In this document: positions 44,764 through 57,173 of the stretch, piece after piece
Numbering within the stretch: the stretch's first letter is position 1
How the letters are laid out: each line of letters opens with the position of its first letter
Assembly (NCBI GenBank): GCA_027946555.1
Contig: JAPEVC010000152.1
Location: forward strand, 1 to 64,000
Direction of reading: 5' to 3'
Source: Gnomoniopsis sp. IMI 355080
Lineage: Eukaryota; Ascomycota; Sordariomycetes; Diaporthales; Gnomoniaceae
Length of the DNA stretch: 64,000 bases
Notes under the pieces: generated by a model
What the model was told of the DNA's origin: nothing
Database searches by the model: none
Seen by the model: the letters and a program-made list of their open reading frames with translations, nothing else
Made by a program: the position numbers and the translations under genes

Positions 44764-47077
44764 ATGGAGTCCGAAATCAGAGCCATCCTGCCAAACGTAG
44801 ACCCGGTGGTCTCCGAGTACTCGGCCGGCTATCTGACACATGCCTCCACCTCCTGGTCCGGAGACGAGGACCAGGCCGGCCCATCCCCTTTAGCTGAGGC
44901 CGCTTTCGTAATAACGGAGATCCTTGTGTCCGCTGCCGGGAATTCCGACGACACGACACAAGACAAGATCAAGCAGCTGGTCGAGAAATGGGTCGAAAAG
45001 TATGAAAAGGCTAACGGCCTCTTGGAGAGGAAGGGTCCCTCGGTTCGGAGGCTTGACCAGTCTTTTCAGGTCGGCGCTCAGAACAATGTGTCGTCGACCT
45101 TGGCCGTGGCCACCGGGGCTGTGGACCTCGAGGCTGCCAATGCCAGGAAGGTAGAATCAAAGGTTGACCGCAAGAAGCTTGAGAAAGCTGAGCGCAAGAT
45201 CGCTGCCAAGCAACAGAAGAAGACTTTCAAGACCGTTGAGTACGAAGCTTCGCGTTTGCTTGATATGCCGGACGATACGCAGTCTTACGAGGAATTTTAC
45301 ATGGCTGTCAATCCTCTGCAGACTGGCGCGTCTGGTGGCAAGTCCAAGGACATCAAGATCGACAACATTGATGTGTCCATTGGCGGTTTGCGAATTTTGG
45401 CCGACACTACTTTGACGTTGGCATATGGTCATCGCTATGGTCTGGTTGGTAACAACGGTATTGGTAAATCTACATTGCTTCGGGCCCTCGCTCGCAGAGA
45501 AGTCCCCATCCCAACACACATTTCTATTCTTCACGTCGAGCAAGAGATTACTGGTGACGATACGCCTGCGCTTCAGGCTGTTCTTGATGCCGATGTCTGG
45601 CGGAAGATCCTGCTCAAGGATGAAGTTGTAAGTACTCCGCGTTGGATGAGTCTGGCTGTTCCGGCGCTCACAATAGAATTAGGAAACCTCCGCCAAGCTC
45701 GCAGAGATCGAATCTCAGCGTGCCACAATGGCAGACACCTCAGCAGACGCGGCCAAGTTGGACCGCGATCGCGAGGCACTGGACCAAAAGCTCACCGACG
45801 TTCAGGCCAAGCTTGCGGAGATGGAGTCAGACAAGGCCGAGTCAAGAGCTGCCAGCATACTCGCTGGTCTGGGTTTCTCACCCGAGCGGCAACAGTTCGC
45901 CACCAAGACCTTCTCCGGAGGTTGGCGTATGCGTCTCGCTCTGGCTAGAGCACTGTTTTGCGAACCTGATTTGCTACTTCTCGACGAACCGTCCAACATG
46001 TTGGACGTCCCCTCTATCACGTTCCTCTCTAACTACCTTCAGGGTTACCCCAGTACGGTTCTGGTCGTCTCTCACGACAGAGCTTTCTTGGATGAAGTGG
46101 CTACAGACATCATCCACCAGCACTCCGAGCGTCTTGATTACTACCGCGGCGCCAACTTTGCCTCGTTCTATGCCACCAAGGAAGAACGGAAGAAGACGGC
46201 AAAGCGCGAGTATGAGAAACAGATGGCGGAGCGTGCACACTTGCAAGCCTTCATCGACAAATTCCGCTACAACGCAGCCAAGTCTTCCGAAGCCCAATCG
46301 CGTATCAAGAAGCTTGAGCGCATGCCCGTGCTCGAGGCACCTGAGACGGAGTACAGCGTGCACTTTAAATTCCCTGATGTTGAGAAGATGTCGCCGCCCA
46401 TCATCCAGATGAGTGGCGTCACCTTCGGCTACAGTCCCGACAAAGTTCTGCTCCGCAACGTTGACCTTGACGTCCAGCTCGACTCTCGTATTGGCATCGT
46501 CGGTCCCAACGGTGCGGGTAAGACAACAGTGCTCAAGCTCCTCATCAACAAATTGCAGCCGCTGTCCGGTATCATCTCGCAAAACCCCCGTCTGCGCGTT
46601 GGGTTCTTTGCCCAGCACCACGTCGACGCGCTCGATCTCACCACGTCCGCCGTCTCGTTCATGGCCAAGATGTACCCCGGTAAGAAGGATGAGGAGTACC
46701 GGCATACGCTCGGCGCGTTCGGTATCACGGGCACTACCGGCTTGCAGAAGATGGAACTGCTGTCTGGTGGTCAGAAATCCCGTGTCGCTTTCGCCTGCCT
46801 CGCGTTAACAAACCCTCACATCCTTGTGCTTGACGAGCCGTCTAATCATCTTGATATTGAGGCTATGGACGCATTGTCTGAGGCCTTGCAGCAGTTCCAG
46901 GGTGGTGTACTTATGGTCTCTCACGACGTCACGATGCTGCAGACTGTGTGTACGAGTTTGTGGGTTTGCGATGGTGGTACAGTGGAGAAATTTGATGGAA
47001 CCGTGGCAGATTATAAAAAGAGGATCACGGCGCAGGCTGAGGCCTTGGGTCAGAATGGTGTCGTTGCGAAGCATTAG
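44764..47077 (+). CDS. GCN20: ABC-F ATPase, Gcn20-type
   Basis: Two exons, 44764-45627 and 45683-47077, joined across a 55-nt phase-0 intron (GTAAGT to AATTAG), give 752 residues, the same length as yeast Gcn20. There are two ABC domains and no membrane segments. First domain: Walker A GNNGIGKST, signature FSGGWRMR, Walker B LLLLDEPSNMLD. Second: GPNGAGKTT, LLSGGQKSR, ILVLDEPSNHLD. The N-terminal region of about 190 residues matches the Gcn1-binding part, including a Lys-rich coiled stretch (ESKVDRKKLEKAERKIAAK). In yeast, Gcn20 with Gcn1 on ribosomes lets Gcn2 sense uncharged tRNA and phosphorylate eIF2alpha. That role is expected here from homology. Confidence 0.95.
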
Positions 47078-47423
47078 ATGTGGTAATCAGTGTCTTCATA
47101 TTGCGAAAGAGATAAACAAAAAACGCAGATTATGTGAAACCATTTTGCCTACCAGCAACCTTCACCGCGGTGGAACTGGGTTAGTGAGCATGTCATTCAG
47201 CAACTGACTGAAGATGTGAGGACGGCTGCTCATCCCGTATCAGCTATTCCGGCACTAATTCTTCTTCATGACAGAGGAAAAAAGCCAGCATGACGACGAT
47301 GTATTGTATCTGTCGAAATGTTCTATCTCTAGGGACAACTTTCTCAGCATTCTGGGCATGGAGTCAACACATCCGAGGTGATCCGGCAGACTTTTGGATC
47401 ACGAAGAGTCTCTGAACGCGGGC

Positions 47424-47433
47424 TACCTAGGTA
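47424..47433. repeat. TACCTAGGTA palindrome
   Basis: Exact copy, about 350 bases downstream of the Gcn20-type gene. Confidence 0.6.
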
Positions 47434-48350
47434 CACATCCGCTTCAAGTTGTACCGTAAACGCTGCATTTCGCTTGAATGCTTGCAAGCAATCTGAGCAT
47501 CCTCTTCATCATGGGATTTCTCATCTAGACCAGTTTCGTCAATAGAATCCCCTCATGCTGGGGATCCTCACCACCCTCACTATTGTTAGAAGACGAGTTC
47601 AACGAAACCTTTCCATTATCCTCGCTTCGACAATTCGCTCCACTTTGCCGACAGAATTGCCATATCAATAACGTCTGCCTTTGTCAGCCTCAAAGCTGTG
47701 CCCCACTGCCTTCCAGCATATCTAGTCTCTACGGCTCTATGCCCTATGGACAGCCTTTCGCATGGTGTGCATGTACTACTCATACCACTGTAGGCCACGC
47801 ACGCGGTTCTGCCTTGTCTGGGTTTGATGTACCTGCGATTTCGAGCCCCGCAGCGTTGAGCTCACGACACAGTCCTTTACTTTCTTGACTGGGCTATATG
47901 CACTTTTACTTTTCCTCAGATCTCACTATAGGAGAGCCTCTGCATGGTCGAGTCGTAGTATGTAGTCATCAAGTACTGCGTATAATATTCCATCACGAAG
48001 CTCTGAGTCGATGGGCCAGTGGTTTCCTTGGTGGATGCGATAGCCTGGCTCTTCCGGCCAGAGGGGCACGAATTTTCTTAATGGGTTGCGGTCAGGAGAG
48101 CATGTTGGCGTGTTGAAGGGGACTTGGTACTGCTTTCGTCCATTCGTTCGAGGGCGGTGGTGTTCGTTGAATATAGTGGCTCTCCCGAATTGCCTTTCGG
48201 TCCTATCGAAGCAAAGGAGGAACAAAGGCAGCCCTGGAGGGGTATTTTCGAGAGAGTGGAACGAGAATACGATCAGCGAAAAAGACACAGTAAATAAGGT
48301 CAGGTATGGGCTACTGGTAGGACATGACCATGACCCAATCTTGTGTGATT

Positions 48351-48379
48351 TAGGTAGGTGCAGATGGGCCACCTAGGTA
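48351..48379. repeat. TAGGTAGGT half-sites plus CACCTAGGTA
   Basis: A TAGGTAGGTG half-site pair followed within 20 bases by CACCTAGGTA (48370-48379). Confidence 0.5.
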
Positions 48380-49552
48380 ATGCTGAACCGAATACTCTAA
48401 TGCTGCTCGTGGTCAAACGCGCTCCGTGATTGCGCAAGTAGTCCTTGACTTGATATTCAGGTAAACTGGGATGCTAGCAGTTCAATGACAAGCTTCTCAA
48501 TAAGCTGCAGTATCCATGAACTCTGTGGCTTACTGATATAGGACAAGAATGGTGACGAAAAGCTGGACAGTCTTTATGAATAACAGTGGAGGCAATTGCA
48601 TTAACTCAAGGATTGTGCGTTCTTCTGACATAGTTCATCGCTTGAGAGAACTTTAGAAGGTTGGAAGTTGGAATATTGTTGATAGATACGCACTAGCAAA
48701 ACATGAGAAGAAAAAAAAAAAAAAGGGGGGGGGGTGGGATCTGGGCATTACATATATCCTCCAGTTTTGGCAGAAAGAACGTTCACAAACCAAGACGAAG
48801 TTGAAAGCTGTCCTGATACCTGTATACCGGAGGCCAAGAGATTCGACAAACCCCAATGTGACTGACTAGGGAAACTGGAAGTGAGGCTATCATTTCATCT
48901 TTCATCGTTCACGCGGTAAGTAATAGCTAGGTAACGTGTCGAAATGAGAGTTGTCGCGTCAAAATTGAAAAGACATTGGCAAAACTAACATCGAAGGAGA
49001 CAGAAATGTGATATTTATCTGATTGATGAGTCTATTTGAAAGCAAGCTTGAAAAATGCTTCTCGCTGCCTGATGATGTTCAGTATGCAATGGATGGGATT
49101 TTCATGTACACGCACATGATTTGACTACACGGAGATACGGTAGACGCGATGTTAATGCCACTGAGCTTACATACATCCTGGAGGACACGAGGATACAGTT
49201 GGATCAGGTTCATATCCTGCCATTTGAATGAATGTTCCAGAGTCAAGACCCAACTGCCCTGAGATCTCACAAGAAGGTACTTCAAGTACAGCTGAAACAT
49301 ATACCTTTCCTTAAGGAGCTGGAGAAAGTTTACCTAAATCCAAAATCGCCCCTCAATCATACACAATTAGATATTCAATCTGCTAGCTTGACTCGGCATA
49401 CTTTCCTAGTTGATACTTTGATATGGTAAGTTGTAGCGTCTCTGATTGGATTTATCCCTCATCTGAACGTGACCTAATAAATTCAGTGGCGTTTGCAAAA
49501 TGTGCGGCTTTGCAATTGTCATCAATTGGAAATCACGGGGTTCTCCTTCCTG

Positions 49553-49571
49553 CCTACCTAGGTAGGTAGGT
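49553..49571. repeat. Extended palindrome CCTACCTAGGTAGG
   Basis: An exact TACCTAGGTA (49555-49564) extended by half-sites on both sides, giving a perfect 14-bp palindrome and then one more TAGGTG unit. Confidence 0.65.
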
Positions 49572-49713
49572 GAGTTTCACAGTCTCCCAGGAGATTTGAA
49601 CTTGCATACGCACCTCAGCCATCCAAGACTTGATGAGACTCCACGGCTGGTATTTTGAACGGAAGAAGCTTCAGGTACTTTGGCCGGAAGCCTTGACTAG
49701 TACCATGCATACC

Positions 49714-49723
49714 TACCTAGGTT
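49714..49723. repeat. TACCTAGGTT motif (one mismatch)
   Basis: Near-exact copy preceded by an ACC half-site, about 150 bases after the extended palindrome. Confidence 0.5.
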
Positions 49724-50014
49724 GGCCTTCTGGGACACCCCAGTCCCTCGATCCATTCACACAAATCTTGAGTGGTCCAGAACAATATCTGGCCGCATCT
49801 GGCCCTACCAGATGGAAGACTCAAAGTGTAGCTGCAAATTTATGTCCATGATTATGCATGTCTCTATTTATAATTGAGACGTACTGTCTGGGCATCTATC
49901 TGGACGGCATGGTGCTGGAGTCCTCTACCCGGGGCTTCCGGGTTGTATTCGAGGCTTCTCTGGGTTTTGCAACAAGAAATCATTTCGATACAAATCCAAT
50001 AGTCCCAGATGTCC

Positions 50015-50024
50015 TACCTAGGTA
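50015..50024. repeat. TACCTAGGTA palindrome
   Basis: Exact copy in the gene-poor tract, about 1.1 kb upstream of the sirtuin start. Confidence 0.6.
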
Positions 50025-51156
50025 TCATGCACACCTGAGTCTCTCAACGGGACAGTGTCTGTTCACAAACAGGACTTTAAGGTTTATGCAGACAACTAGT
50101 GAAGTATTTGCTGATGTGTGAGCACCTGCAACCGAGGTGCTCGCTCCTATGGATTGGCACCGGGGCCGGATGCCGAGCGGGTCGTCGCATCCTGTGAATC
50201 CATGGCCGTAGTATGGAGGGTTGAAGAACAGAGTATGATTATGCGTGGCAAATGCCTATAGAAATGGGGAATGCACTGATGATGAGTGTTGAGATTAACA
50301 TGTCTGCTTCAGGTGAACATCTGCCTTGGTTTAAGATTTAGTTATTAAAAGAGAGAAGGAGAAAGAGAGTGCGAGAGATGATACAGGACAAGGGACCCTT
50401 TGTGTATCACCATCACTCAAAAGTTCCGGGCCTAGGCAATAGAAGTGGAATTAGCTGCAGTGGGCACTGGAGCAAGGGAGATAAATGTGTCCATCAATGT
50501 GTAGTGTGTTAATGAAGGTTAGTAGTAAAGAAGAGAGACACAGGGGCGAAATTGGTGAAAATTGGCTGGGGTTAGCGTAAAGAATGAATGCTGAGTTTCC
50601 AGTTCAGGTGGCATGAAACAGGCAGCCTTGGAGAGTTGGGACACTCTTTCCGGCGGTTCCTTCGCTTAAGTCATCACACACATCTTCAGCTTCACTGGCC
50701 ACACCTTCATCGTGGCAAGTCAAGCCGCAACCCTCAAGACTCAAACCCCGCGATGTGGACAAAGACTGGTTGTTTCTGAAGAAAAAGCTCCAGGCTTTTC
50801 TTGTGAAGTTTGCAGGTTGCTCTGAACGTTTATCATCTTCCATCTTTCCTCAGGCTGTTTTGGCAGACGGGACCCACCATTGCCGTTGACACGAGACTTC
50901 TCACTGGAAGCACCGTCGACACCCGCGCCAATAATAACTCGCCGACGCTTTTTCTTTCACCATTTATCTTCATGTCCTCTCACTGAATCACTATCCAACA
51001 TCGAGGCGCATTTGTTTCTTTTCCCGGTCCTTGGTTCCATCAGTTTGCCTTGAGTCCCGCCAATCCGCGACTCTACCAGCCTACGTGGACTTGTACTGCA
51101 TCACTCCCCGTTCTTCCCCTTAACCTACCGGCTCGCGATCCGGCGGCGGTAACAAC

Positions 51157-53064
51157 ATGGCCGATCACGCCCAAAAGCAGAGCAAATCTGCCAAGCATGA
51201 CGGCAAGAAGCCAGTCACTACGGTCTCAGAGATTGTCGATTTCAATGAAAAGTCTGGTTTGCAAGATATAGACGATGGCATCCAGCACGGCGTTGCCCAC
51301 CCTATCAACGAGCTTGAGCAGCATGTTAACGACCTCGACGACTCGTGGGAGACTGAGTCGATGCTCGCCGATATGCTCGAGGGCTTGGCCGACAACGAAC
51401 ACACAAATGGTACTTCACTCTCCTCTTGCTGCCTTGCCTTTCCTCGTTCTTGAACTGGAATTCTGATAACTCTCAAATCCAATGGACAAGTGAAAAAAAA
51501 CAACCTAGTGTCGCTCAGCCGCTGACTGCCTCTTAGACCCAAATTTCTGCTCGCCCGAGGAGGTTGCCGATCTCCGCCAACAGCTGCGTATCTTGGGTCC
51601 AGAGCAGTTTTGTCGTCGCACTATTGATGCTGGTATCATAACAGCCAAGAAGCTGCTCACTGCTTTCGGCGCTCGTCCTCCAGCCTTCCTGGAGGGCTAC
51701 CCGGATGATGCATATCGCCCCCTCCTGATATTGGCCATCACTCGTGAGATGGCCAAGCGAGCCAAGCTCTATCACTACAACACTGTCGATGATGCCGCTG
51801 AGCTCATCAAGAGATCCAAGAACATCATTGTCTTGACCGGTGCTGGCATCTCCACCTCGCTGGGTATTCCTGACTTCCGGTCCGCGGGCACCGGCCTGTA
51901 CTCCAAGCTCGAGCACTTGGGCCTCAACGATCCACAGGAGGTCTTCAACATCACGCTCTTCAAGGAAGACCCGAGTATCTTCTTTTCGGTTGCTCGTGAC
52001 ATACTGCCCGAGGCAGAGCGTTTCTCACCCACCCACGCCTTCATCGCTATGCTGCAGCAGAAGGGCAAGTTACTTACCAACTACTCCCAGAACATTGACA
52101 ACTTGGAGTCCAAGGCTGGTATAACACCTGACAAGCTCGTCCAATGGTAAGTCAGCTCTCGCAATCTCTCCGGGCCTTTCTTTGTCGTTGCTGCCTCGGA
52201 CCGTGAGATACGAAAGATAAGTGCTACAAAGAGTAAGCAGGTCGCTGATTGATATCCTCTGCTAGTCATGGCTCTTTCGCCACAGCCTCATGTATTCAGT
52301 GCGGCCACCAAGTTCCAGGCGAGGCCATTTTCCCAGAGATCAAGGCAAGCCGCATTCCCTACTGTCCCAGGTGCGCCGTCCCGCGCCGCAGCACGCAAAA
52401 TAGCCGCAAGCGCAAGCTCGCAGCAGACGGTACCAGCAAGAAGTATCGCCGTCCTCGCGGCGACTACGACAGCGCCTCCGACTCCGAATACGACATGCCT
52501 TCCAAGGGCGGCATCATGAAGCCCGACATCACCTTCTTCGGGGAGGCGCTCCCTGACGAATTCAGCCGCCGGCTTACTGGGTCGGACCGCTTCAAGACGG
52601 ACCTGGTCATTGTCATTGGCACCAGTCTCAAAGTCGCTCCCGTGTCTGAGCTTGTTCCCTTCCTGCCCCCCCATATCCCCCAGATCTATATTTCCCGGAC
52701 GCCGGTTAACCACCACAACTTCGATATCGACCTGCTGGGAGACTGCGACGTGGTTGTCGCCGAGCTGTGTAGGCGCCTCGGTTGGGACTTGAAGCATGAG
52801 ATGATCCCCGCCGACCAGGAGATTACGGTTGAGACAGTGCACGGATGGCGCAGCCGTCATATGTTCACCGCCCATAGCCCCAGTGCTGCTGCTGCTGCTA
52901 CGTCGGCCACGGTTGGCACAGGTAGCGCTGTGGAAGGTGGTGAGGACCGCAAGGTTTTGGACTCCACATCTGGCAACGCCAGCGCCAAAGGCGCACCGGG
53001 TAACGAGGCTGCTGTGACCACCACTCGCAGCGGCCGTCGGAGTGGCCGCGTGAGTCCCAAGTAA
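51157..53064 (+). CDS. SIR2: Sir2/Hst1-type NAD-dependent histone deacetylase
   Basis: Exons 51157-51409, 51537-52146 and 52266-53064 give 553 residues. Introns of 127 nt (GCTGAC branch) and 119 nt fall in phases 1 and 2, and the second join restores the catalytic WCHGSF. The region around residues 86-165 resembles the Sir2 N-terminal helical domain found in Sir2/Hst1. NAD-binding GAGISTSLGIPDFRS starts at 186, QNID at 269-272, the catalytic His at 290, and the zinc Cys at 298, 301, 322 and 325. Between the last Cys pair and GGIMKPDITFFGE lies an insert of about 40 residues, first basic (SRKRKLAADGTSKKYRR) then acidic. The C-terminus is low-complexity and ends in an Arg/Ser-rich tail. Expected in nuclear heterochromatin silencing and NAD-linked regulation. 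Confidence 0.93.
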
Positions 53065-54041
53065 ACTACAACGGCGTCAAACAGCAAGGCGGCGCAACGC
53101 GACCAGAAGACTGAAAAGAAGAAAAAAGAAAATGGAGAGCTTGATCACTGTGGGATCAGGACTGGCAGATTTGGAACATGAATGACCAAGCAAAGCACCC
53201 CGAGAGTGTCCCGCACCCATTTCACACTTATCAACCAGTGGTGTTTACATGGAAGTAATTTTGTGCACGGCCGTCCAGCTCGTTCGAGAGACATCGCGTC
53301 ATTGGAACTCGTACACCAAGACTTGGGTGAGAGCAATCGAAGTTTTAGACAGGGCAGTCTTTGGGGCCGTACGATTTGCGGCACAGTCCTCTCCTTATAC
53401 CAAGTGGCATTGGAAATCCGTCCGATGGGTCTCATTTGATCCTTCTTCTTGGCGGGACCTCCCACACAGGAAACACACAAGTGGCGATGGCAGGGGAGAA
53501 AGGCTGTTTAATTCTAGTCACATGGGACTGGCGTTTTCACCTTTAGAATTCCTCTGCCGAAGGACGTATATGGTAATTGGCATGAAAGAGGCAAGCCAGC
53601 ACGATGCTGGACTAAAGTCTCATGGCGTTCAGGGAAAGCAAACAGAGCATTCGGATTTGATGTATTGATGGATGGAGTCAGCAGCATACCAAGTTTCACA
53701 AGATTCCTATTTTTTCTTCTTCTTTTGTTATTCTCCCTACGTACGCTTGTTTTGGTGTACATATAAAGGCGAACAAGCAATGGTCGCTGTGGTTTTCTGC
53801 CCTTACACATCACGCTCAGCATAGCAGAACTAGCAGGGCCACGGGGTGGCTTTAATGGATAGACTTGAAGTACGATGAAGTGGTATTAGGCCAAGACATG
53901 AATGCAATGCTCGATGTGCCCTGCTGCCTTTCATGTCACATTATCGTCAATCACATATTGTGAATGTGAGTAATGTCCAATGTGCTCGCTACTGCTCCCT
54001 ATTTCTTACATCTATGCACGCTGGTGACGCCCCCATCTTCG
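53065..54041. other. Convergent 3' region between sirtuin and Scy1-like genes
   Basis: Both neighbours end here, so it should hold two 3' UTRs. Open frames such as 53249-53668 are not supported. Overlapping antisense 3' transcripts are possible. Confidence 0.5.
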
Positions 54042-57000
54042 CTATAGCAAACTTTGGTACTGATCCAAGCCACCCGCCGGTTTCTGCTGCTGTTGTTGTT
54101 GTTGTTGTTGTTGTTGCTGCTGCTGTTGGGCAGCCATGCCCATTCCCCCACCACCCATCATACTATTCATACTGAGATTCGACCCACCCATTGGCTTATT
54201 TGTCATACTGCCCATGCTATTCATCCCCATGCCCATACTCATACTCTGGGTGTTGTTGCCCATCATAGACCCCATTGTGCCAAAGGCAGGCTTCTGCTGC
54301 TGTGGTTGAGAAGGCGGTGGGGGGAGGCTGAAACCAGATGCAGGCGTAGCGCTTCCACTGCCAGGAGGCGGTGGCAACGAGAAGGAGGACGCGGAGCGGT
54401 TCAACGTATTTCCCATGGCAGGCCGCTGCTGCTGGCTCATTGAGAGTGAAGCCATTGAATTGCTCAGCCCCCCGCCATATGTCGTGCTCGGTGGTGGAGA
54501 GATCGTGCTCCGTGAAGGTTGTAATGCAGGAGCCCCAGTCGAGGCCCAAGGGTTGGCTGTAGCTCCTGAGGCCGCGCCCCAATTGATCGACGTCGATGCT
54601 GCTGGCTGGGTAGGTTGAGTCGGCGGTGGGAAAGCGGACTGTGGCTGGAGAGGTTGTGAGAATTGTGTAGAGGACGGGGTGAGTGTGCCGAATGATCCGA
54701 GGTCAGGAGTGACCGTCCTGAAGGAGCCTTGTTGAGCTTTGAATCCGCCTATCGAGCTTGCGGGAGGAGCAGCGGTTGTTGGGCTTGGTGTAGACCAGGA
54801 GAATGCCGCGGATTGCGAAGCCACTGGGCTCTTCATTGCAGGTGAGTTTAGAGAAGACCTAGCCGCAGCGTCGCCCCAGCCAGAATCCATGGGATTGACA
54901 TTGTTTGAGCTCGCTTTGCCCTTCACTAGCTTTTCAAAGTCGTCTTCTGTACCTCCAGTCGCAACATCGAACTCTGTGCCGCTGATGCCGCCGAATGACA
55001 TGAACTCATCCGCAGGTCCAGATGCTGAGCCGTTGGAAACTCCAGCGAGCTCCTGCAATTTCCTTGTTTGCTCTTCTTCGACCCTCTTGGACAGGGTTTT
55101 GATGAGATCCATAAAGCCTTGGAACTGCTTGAGATTGAGCAACGGACCCAGACTCATATTCCACAGGATCGGCAAGATATCCATGGCGATGAATTCGGGA
55201 TCCGCATGGTCTCCCACCACTCGCAGAACATTCAGAGCCTCTATCATGACAGCTGGTTCTTTGGTCTTGATAGCCTTGATAAGCGGCACGATCTTCTCCT
55301 GCATTGTGTACTTGTCGAGAGCCGTAGACGATGATTCTTTCTTCCGTTTGGGGTCAAACCCATCCAGGCCGCCACTGTCGGCAGAATCCGAGCTTCCTCC
55401 ACAAAGCACCACGAAAGCCTGCAAGCCGCGCACTTTAATAGCTAGACTGGTGGTCTTACTGAAGACATGTGCGACCACAGGGAAGAGCTCGTTCTTGATG
55501 GTGCTGAAGTCCAAGATGGGCAGGACGACTGGCAGACTCCGCAGAGCCGCGTCCACTACTGAATGGGTCGGCGCAAGGATGGCCGCGCCAACGACAGGCA
55601 ACATGTCTGTATATAGTCAGAATTACGCTTCATAACAGAGAGCTAGAAATGCATACCGTCTTTGAATTCCTTGCCAGGGGTATTCTTGGCTATTGTGGAA
55701 ATGTTGTCAAGAACTACCATCAGGCCCGCGTCTCTCTGCGGGTCTTTATCTTCCGTCTGCTTTGCATTCGTTACGAATATATCCTTCAAGACCGGTCGAA
55801 CTTTATCCGTGAAGGCGCGTTTTCCTGACGGTAGTAAGTCGATGATCTTGAAAACATTTCCCAGGATCAAAGATAATAATGCTTTATCCTTAGTCTCCTC
55901 CAAAAGTGCCGGTAGCAACTTTTTCTCCATGACCGACTTGGGGAACGATGGTAGTACTTTGGCGAGACCCCTCAAGAATGACTGTTGTTCTTGAGGTGTC
56001 TTAGCTGGGAAGGCTTCTATGAAACGGATCGTAGACACGAGTATGTTGTCAAAGAACTCGGTCTCCTGGAATTCTTTCGCGGTCAAACGCTGGGCCGGCC
56101 TCCTTGTGATTAGTCGCGGCAGGACATGTGCGACAAGATCCTTTGGTAATGGTCTTGAGGACATGAATTGGTTATTCACCGTCGGTATGGTTGAACTGGA
56201 CTGGAAGAACCTCTTGTACGTGGACAGGCTACCATTTGTTTCCAGCGGCGACTTATGCGGCGAATTGTAGAGTGTGATACACAGCAGGCCCAGAGAGAAC
56301 ATGTCCGAAGACACGTTGAGGTTGTTGTCTAGTACAAAATCGGGCGAGGTGAAGTCCAGGTTCAGTTGCAGAGACCGGGGCAGCCTCGGGTCGGGATTGA
56401 GGATCTCGTAGAGGCTCATCGGTTGGAAAGAGGTCGGTTTCGAGGAATTGTCAGGGGGGCTGCAGAATGAAAGACCGCTGATCTTCCAGTCGGACTATAT
56501 ACTGTCAGTCCATGGCTCCAGTCGCATGGTCAACAGTCTTGTGTAATGGCCCACGTACCTTGGCATTGATCAAGATGGCCTCGGGCGTGATGTTGCCGTG
56601 GACGAGACCAGCATTCTCGTGAAGGAACTCGAGGGCCTTGGCGATTTGGAGCAAGCCTTTCTGTATTTCCAGCTCGTCAATCTCGAGTTCCCTTCTCCGC
56701 CTCGTGCCGTCAGAGTCCTCGGTCACGTAGCGACTCGAGCGCCCTCCCACGCCACTGGCTCGTTCCTGGTCATCCTTCTCTTGCAGCAGACTAGACAACG
56801 ATGCCGTGACTGGCTCAGTCACGAATTGTAGACCTCCTCCTCTTGTTTCCTCGACGGGCTCGACGAGTTCCAGAATGCTGGGGTGGCGCAACTTGGCGAG
56901 TGAGGAAGCCTCCTTCTTCAACCTCTCGAGCACTTCATCGCCCACCTTCTTGAACGCGGATGCGCTTGATCTCCCTCCCAGTGAGCCACTATGCGAATCC

Positions 57001-57173
57001 AGCACTTTCTTGTCGAATATGAAGACAGAGTAGATCTTGCCGGTAGATTTCCTCTTCGCATCGTGTATCCTCCAGGGGCCGGCGTAGGAAGTCGCATTCG
57101 GGGTGATGGAATAGTTCTGGCTAATGTTTGTGCCCTGGATGGACTTTAGCGCAGACGAGAACATGGACGACAT
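54042..57173 (-). CDS. SCY1: Scy1/SCYL2-like pseudokinase
   Basis: Minus-strand exons 57173-56559, 56494-55657 and 55606-54042 give 1005 residues. Introns are 64 and 50 nt with CTGAC branches. The N-terminus MSSMFSSALKSIQGTNISQN matches the family start. The kinase-like domain is degenerate: VHGNITPEAILIN replaces the HRD loop, and SDWKISGLSF replaces DFG, so catalysis is unlikely. HEAT-like helices follow (about 320-650). The C-terminal third is low-complexity: Pro/Ser/Gln-rich, Met-Gly-rich, and a run of about 14 Gln encoded by mixed CAA/CAG (54080-54131). Family members act in Golgi-endosome traffic with clathrin and COPI. An alternative start is the Met three codons later. Confidence 0.9.
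54080..54131 (-). repeat. CAG/CAA repeat encoding polyglutamine
   Basis: Mixed trinucleotide tract within the last exon of the Scy1-like gene, read as Gln on the minus strand. CAA interruptions within the CAG units should make it less prone to slippage than a pure CAG run. Confidence 0.9.

Larger units (their letters stand above)
47078..51156. other. Gene-poor tract of about 4 kb, rich in CCTAGG palindromes
   Basis: No gene supported; open frames are short and featureless. Three exact TACCTAGGTA copies and two near copies lie between 47424 and 50024, the densest cluster in the window. An A-tract followed by a G-tract occurs at about 48710-48736. The last 300 bases are the likely sirtuin leader. 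Confidence 0.5.

Noticed and set aside
48710..48736. Adjacent A-tract and G-tract as a transposon tail or telomere-like seed
   Set aside because: No target-site duplication or element body seen next to it; a simple low-complexity tract.
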